DNA of 64,000 bases, taken from contig CAMCRT010000003.1 of NCBI GenBank assembly GCA_945877355.1, forward strand, positions 1 to 64,000, written 5' to 3'. Made by a program: the position numbers and the translations under genes. Below are positions 61,284-64,000 of the stretch, piece by piece. Every line of letters starts with the position of its first letter. The stretch's first letter is position 1. The notes under the pieces are model-generated. The model did no database searches and was not told where the DNA came from. It saw only the letters and a list, made by a program, of their open reading frames with translations. This DNA comes from an uncultured Mitsuokella sp. (lineage in GTDB: Bacteria; Bacillota; Negativicutes; Selenomonadales; Selenomonadaceae).

Positions 61284-61724
61284 GATAAATCCCCCTTGTC
61301 GTTTCGCGACCGGTCTCCCCTATCACGCCGGCCGCACTGTGTACGCGAGCGCTGCGGAATATCCACAGCATTTATGTATCACATCGCATCTTTTGTCCCC
61401 TATCCTTTGGATACGCCAGCTATCAATATTTATTTTCTATGGCGTATCTTTTTCCTGTAAATCAAAACCTCTAAATTCTTTTAAATTTACAGTCTATTCA
61501 AAAAATGCGTATGCAATTATCATGGAATTTGCATCTCGAAGCAGGTCTAATCTGGAACAAAGCTTAGAGAATGCGACAACAACTCTTGTTCATTTTATAC
61601 TATTTTATACGCTTATTATTCTGTATCCGATGGATTTTTCCTGCTAGAAAATCTTGAAAAGTAAAAATTTATCCCATAAATTTTCACGCAGTACCCTTCC
61701 GGCCATTCCAGGCAGCTAAACGTG
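61284..61724. other. AT-rich intergenic leader region of glgC
   Basis: About 440 bases without a plausible gene, markedly more AT-rich than its surroundings at 61440-61680. It contains an 8-base inverted repeat GATACGCC (61410-61417) / GGCGTATC (61441-61448) and several TATAAAAT-type sequences near 61590-61620, but no single promoter can be chosen by eye. Confidence 0.5.
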
Positions 61725-61755
61725 CAAAAAAAATAAGGGCTTTACACAAAAGCCC
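61725..61755 (-). terminator. Intrinsic terminator after the small membrane protein
   Basis: On the minus strand GGGCTTT / AAAGCCC overlaps the stop codon at 61742 and is followed by TTATTTTTTTT. Confidence 0.8.
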
Positions 61756-62086
61756 AGAAAAGTGTGCCAAAGAAGAGTGCGATGCTGAAGCCCCGCAGCC
61801 CGTTCGCGACAGGTGTGCGCAGGGCAGGCGGGAGATAGATGGTCAGTATGCGGCTCTCGTAGACGAGAAAGGAGAAAGCCGCCAGTGCCAGCGGGAGATC
61901 CCCATTTGCGCTGGCGTAGAGCACGGCGATGCAGGCGAAGATCGTCCAGAGCTTCTCGCCGCGGGTCAGCCGCTTTTTCTGGCTGCGGGAGCGCGCCTCC
62001 TCCGCCTCCTGCTCCTGCTCAGCCCGCGACAGGGGCAGTCCCAGCTCATCCACCGGCGTATTCTCCTTGAACCACTGATAGCGCAC
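61742..62086 (-). CDS. Small membrane protein of unknown function
   Basis: 114 residues: charged N-terminus (SRAEQEQEAEEARSRSQKKR, residues 20-39) and three hydrophobic segments near 47-62, 64-84 and 95-113. GTG start with GGAGGAG upstream. It begins about 30 bases after the amidase gene and may be an accessory factor of it; no family recognised. Confidence 0.75.
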   Translation of the reverse strand: MRYQWFKENTPVDELGLPLSRAEQEQEAEEARSRSQKKRLTRGEKLWTIFACIAVLYASANGDLPLALAAFSFLVYESRILTIYLPPALRTPVANGLRGFSIALFFGTLFWAFV

Positions 62087-62116
62087 TGCGCTCTCCTCCT
62101 CTCCCTATCAAGATCC

Positions 62117-62701
62117 TCAGTATATATAAGCATTTTGCGCCTGCTCGATAAGCTCCGGGAGACGCACATAGAGATTCTCCCCCGGGCAGGCTGTCGCATT
62201 GAAGTCCCGATGGCCGAAGACCGTCGAGTCCGACGGGCTGAAGCCGTAATGACGGCACAGCGCCGCGATGAGGCGGGCCGCCGCGTCCATCTGCTCCGGC
62301 TCCGGCTCCGCCTCCTCGAAGTTTCCGACGATATTGACGCCGACGGTGTGGCCGTTTTGCCCATGGCAGTGGGCTCCCACCGCCTGGAGGGGGCGCCCCT
62401 CCTCGATGGCCCCGTCCTTCCGTATGAGGAAATGGTAGCCGATGCCCGACCAGCCATTATGAAGATGCCACTGGTGGACGGTTGCCGCCGACACGTCCGC
62501 ATTCGTATTGCCGATATGATGCACGATGATGGCATCCGTCACCGTCCGATTCGAAAGAGAGCGGAAGGAGAGATGCGTCGGGCGCACCGTGATGCCCATG
62601 AGGCTTCCGCCCGCATTCCACGCCGCCTCTGCTGCCCGTGGAAAAAGGAGCGCCCCCAATCCAAAACAAACGGCGCTCCGAATAAAATCCCTGCGTTTCA
62701 T
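62117..62701 (-). CDS. N-acetylmuramoyl-L-alanine amidase, Tat signal
   Basis: 194 residues. The ATG at 62701 gives MKRRDFIRSAVCFGLGALLFPRAAEA, a twin-arginine (RRDFI) signal peptide. The amidase_2/PGRP domain has IIVHHIGNTNADVSAATVHQ, YHFLIRKDGAIEEGRPLQAVGAH, GVNIVGNF and VFGHRDFNATACPG, i.e. the zinc His, His, Cys pattern. It should cut muropeptides in the envelope. Confidence 0.9.
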   Translation of the reverse strand: MKRRDFIRSAVCFGLGALLFPRAAEAAWNAGGSLMGITVRPTHLSFRSLSNRTVTDAIIVHHIGNTNADVSAATVHQWHLHNGWSGIGYHFLIRKDGAIEEGRPLQAVGAHCHGQNGHTVGVNIVGNFEEAEPEPEQMDAAARLIAALCRHYGFSPSDSTVFGHRDFNATACPGENLYVRLPELIEQAQNAYIY

Positions 62702-62778
62702 GAATCCTTTCCCGCGCACCCCGTGCGCAACTGATACTTTACCGCAATTAGTATAGAATCCCCACATGAAAATCCGAT

Positions 62779-62801
62779 AAAAAAAGACCGCCGAAGCGGC
62801 C
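62779..62801 (-). terminator. Intrinsic terminator after the EAL protein gene
   Basis: On the minus strand GGCCGC-TTCG-GCGGTC is followed by TTTTTTTATC. Confidence 0.85.
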
Positions 62802-62810
62802 TTTTCCTTT

Positions 62811-64000
62811 TCATGCCATTTTTTCCGCATATTTTTCAAATTCGCTGAACTCGACGGGCGGCGAGTAGTAGTAGCCCTGCAGGCTCGCTACGCTGCAGCC
62901 CAGGAGGAACGTGCGCATGGTGGGGCTCTCGATGCCCTCGACGCAGATCTTGTCGGAGTATATGGAGAGGAAGTCCGTCAGCCGATGAACGAAATTCTGG
63001 CAGGAGGCATCCTCCAGCAGGTTCATGACGAAGCTGCGGTCGATCTTCACGCAATCCACCGGCATGGCATTCAGGATGCTGAGCGACGAGTAGCCGGTGC
63101 CGAAGTCGTCCACCGCCACCTGGATGCCCAGGGCGCGGATCTCCGTGACGAGGTGGCGAAGCCTGTCCACCTCCAGCAGGCGGCAACGCTCCGTGAGCTC
63201 CAGACAGAGATTCTTGGGGGGATAGCCCGTCTCCTTCAGGATGGACTTCAGATTGTCAAGGAAGCTCGGATTCTCCATCTGGGAGTAGGAGAGATTCACA
63301 TTCATAACGAAGTCCGGGTGATCCCGCAGGATTTCCTTCCCGTCCACCATCGCTCGGTGGAGGATCCAGTGGCCCAGCTTCTGGTAGGCGGAGTCCTCCT
63401 CCAGCACTGGGATGAAGTCATTGGGCATCACCGTGCCATAGGGCTCTCCCCGCCAGCGGATGAGGGCCTCTGCTCCCTTGAGCTTTTCCGTGGCGCAGTC
63501 CACGACAGGCTGATAGCAAAGGTAGAACCCGCGGCAATCATCCACGATTGCCTCCCGGATCTTGCTGATCTTTGCCAGGGAGTTCTGTCCGTCCTGCCCT
63601 GCCACATCCTCGTAGCTCACGAGATTGCCGAAATAGCGGTGCTTCGACAGGCCGTAGGCGTAGAGCAGGCAGGAGTAGACCGCCTTGCCGTTCATGGCCC
63701 CGTCCCCGATGGTGAGCACGGAGGACTTCAGTGCGAAGGGCATCTTGTGGTCGTCGATCCAGACGCCCGCCTTGATCCGCTCGTGGATCTCATTGTAGCC
63801 CCGCTGGATCTCCTGCACCGTCATGCTGGAGGAAACCACGGCGAATGTGGCGCCATCCATGCGGTAGATGGTCCCCCTGCCCTTCAGGAACTCCTTCAGG
63901 ATATGGCCGAAGGACTGGATGAGCCGGTTGCCAAAGGCATAGCCGTAGAGGTTGTTGTACTCGGAGAGCCTCTGGATGCCCGCCAGCCACACGCAGGCCT
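62811..64000 (-). CDS. GGDEF-EAL protein, partial at window edge
   Basis: At least 393 residues; the N-terminus continues beyond 64000. A degenerate GGDEF domain (YRMDGATFAVVS in place of GG[DE]EF, residues ~40-55 of the visible part) precedes an EAL domain with EALIRW, NVNLS, LELTE, DDFGTGYSS, KIDRSF and CVEGIE, all catalytic residues kept. Probably a c-di-GMP phosphodiesterase. Confidence 0.92.
   Translation of the reverse strand, partial: ACVWLAGIQRLSEYNNLYGYAFGNRLIQSFGHILKEFLKGRGTIYRMDGATFAVVSSSMTVQEIQRGYNEIHERIKAGVWIDDHKMPFALKSSVLTIGDGAMNGKAVYSCLLYAYGLSKHRYFGNLVSYEDVAGQDGQNSLAKISKIREAIVDDCRGFYLCYQPVVDCATEKLKGAEALIRWRGEPYGTVMPNDFIPVLEEDSAYQKLGHWILHRAMVDGKEILRDHPDFVMNVNLSYSQMENPSFLDNLKSILKETGYPPKNLCLELTERCRLLEVDRLRHLVTEIRALGIQVAVDDFGTGYSSLSILNAMPVDCVKIDRSFVMNLLEDASCQNFVHRLTDFLSIYSDKICVEGIESPTMRTFLLGCSVASLQGYYYSPPVEFSEFEKYAEKMA

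Overview
The window looks like a chromosomal piece of a high-GC Negativicutes bacterium (Selenomonas-like). This is inferred from Firmicutes gene orders (ylxM-ffh-rpsP-khpA-ylqD-rimM-trmD, infC-rpmI-rplT, ispH-S1-DUF512-der-plsY, RNase J, YlqD, ThiN) together with high GC, a glgC-glgD type glycogen operon, CheX-type chemotaxis genes and a (p)yrimidine/isoprenoid gene set typical of that class. Most genes lie on the minus strand. Several starts are TTG, GTG or AUU and are supported by strong Shine-Dalgarno sequences.

Layout: 1-860 holds a truncated thiC behind an intact TPP riboswitch. 870-6600 holds a small ORF, dnaE and RNase J. 6.6-13.1 kb holds two unknown genes followed by the translation/secretion cluster trmD-rimM-ylqD / khpA-rpsP-ffh-ylxM, split by a hairpin-rich interspersed repeat. 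13.2-16.7 kb is an accessory island: three copies or remnants of an Rpn-family (PD-(D/E)XK) nuclease gene, a PBECR4-like putative nuclease gene with a structured, terminator-bearing leader, and a tandem structured RNA with its own promoter and terminator. 16.7-24 kb holds rarA-dut, hfq, miaA, a metallo-hydrolase, thiN, an rRNA/tRNA methyltransferase and the infC operon. 24-30.4 kb holds peroxiredoxin, a cobalamin adenosyltransferase, ndk, gamma-carbonic anhydrase, cca and the threonine branch genes hom-thrB. 30.4-35.8 kb holds the plsY-der-DUF512-S1-ispH run. 35.9-48.7 kb holds rimO-pncC-secreted protein, a solute-binding protein, CheX genes, an FAD oxidoreductase, a sulfatase-like/C39-like pair, a phosphatase, a LysM protein and a GDSL esterase. 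48.9-61.3 kb is a glycogen gene block (GH13-GH77 fusion, glgA, glgB, glgP, glgD, glgC). The end holds a Tat-exported amidase and a partial EAL protein.

The most unusual part is the Rpn island. Two roughly 107-nt RNA units at 16432-16660 fold on the minus strand into several hairpins with a loop-loop (kissing) pairing; the kissing loops, the closing stem and another helix change in a compensatory way between units and in a third remnant at 15045-15080. The RNA has a TTGCAC-N17-TATAAT promoter and an intrinsic terminator that ends just before the promoter of the intact rpn gene. The intact rpn gene carries a strong internal AGGAGG-N8-ATGATG start for its C-terminal domain, matching the known scheme in which an intragenic short Rpn protein counteracts the long one. 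The two broken rpn copies lost the nuclease core but keep exactly this C-terminal ORF. A PBECR4-like gene sits between the modules, bounded by 14-bp direct repeats. Functional claims about this island are inferences; the sequence elements themselves are read directly.
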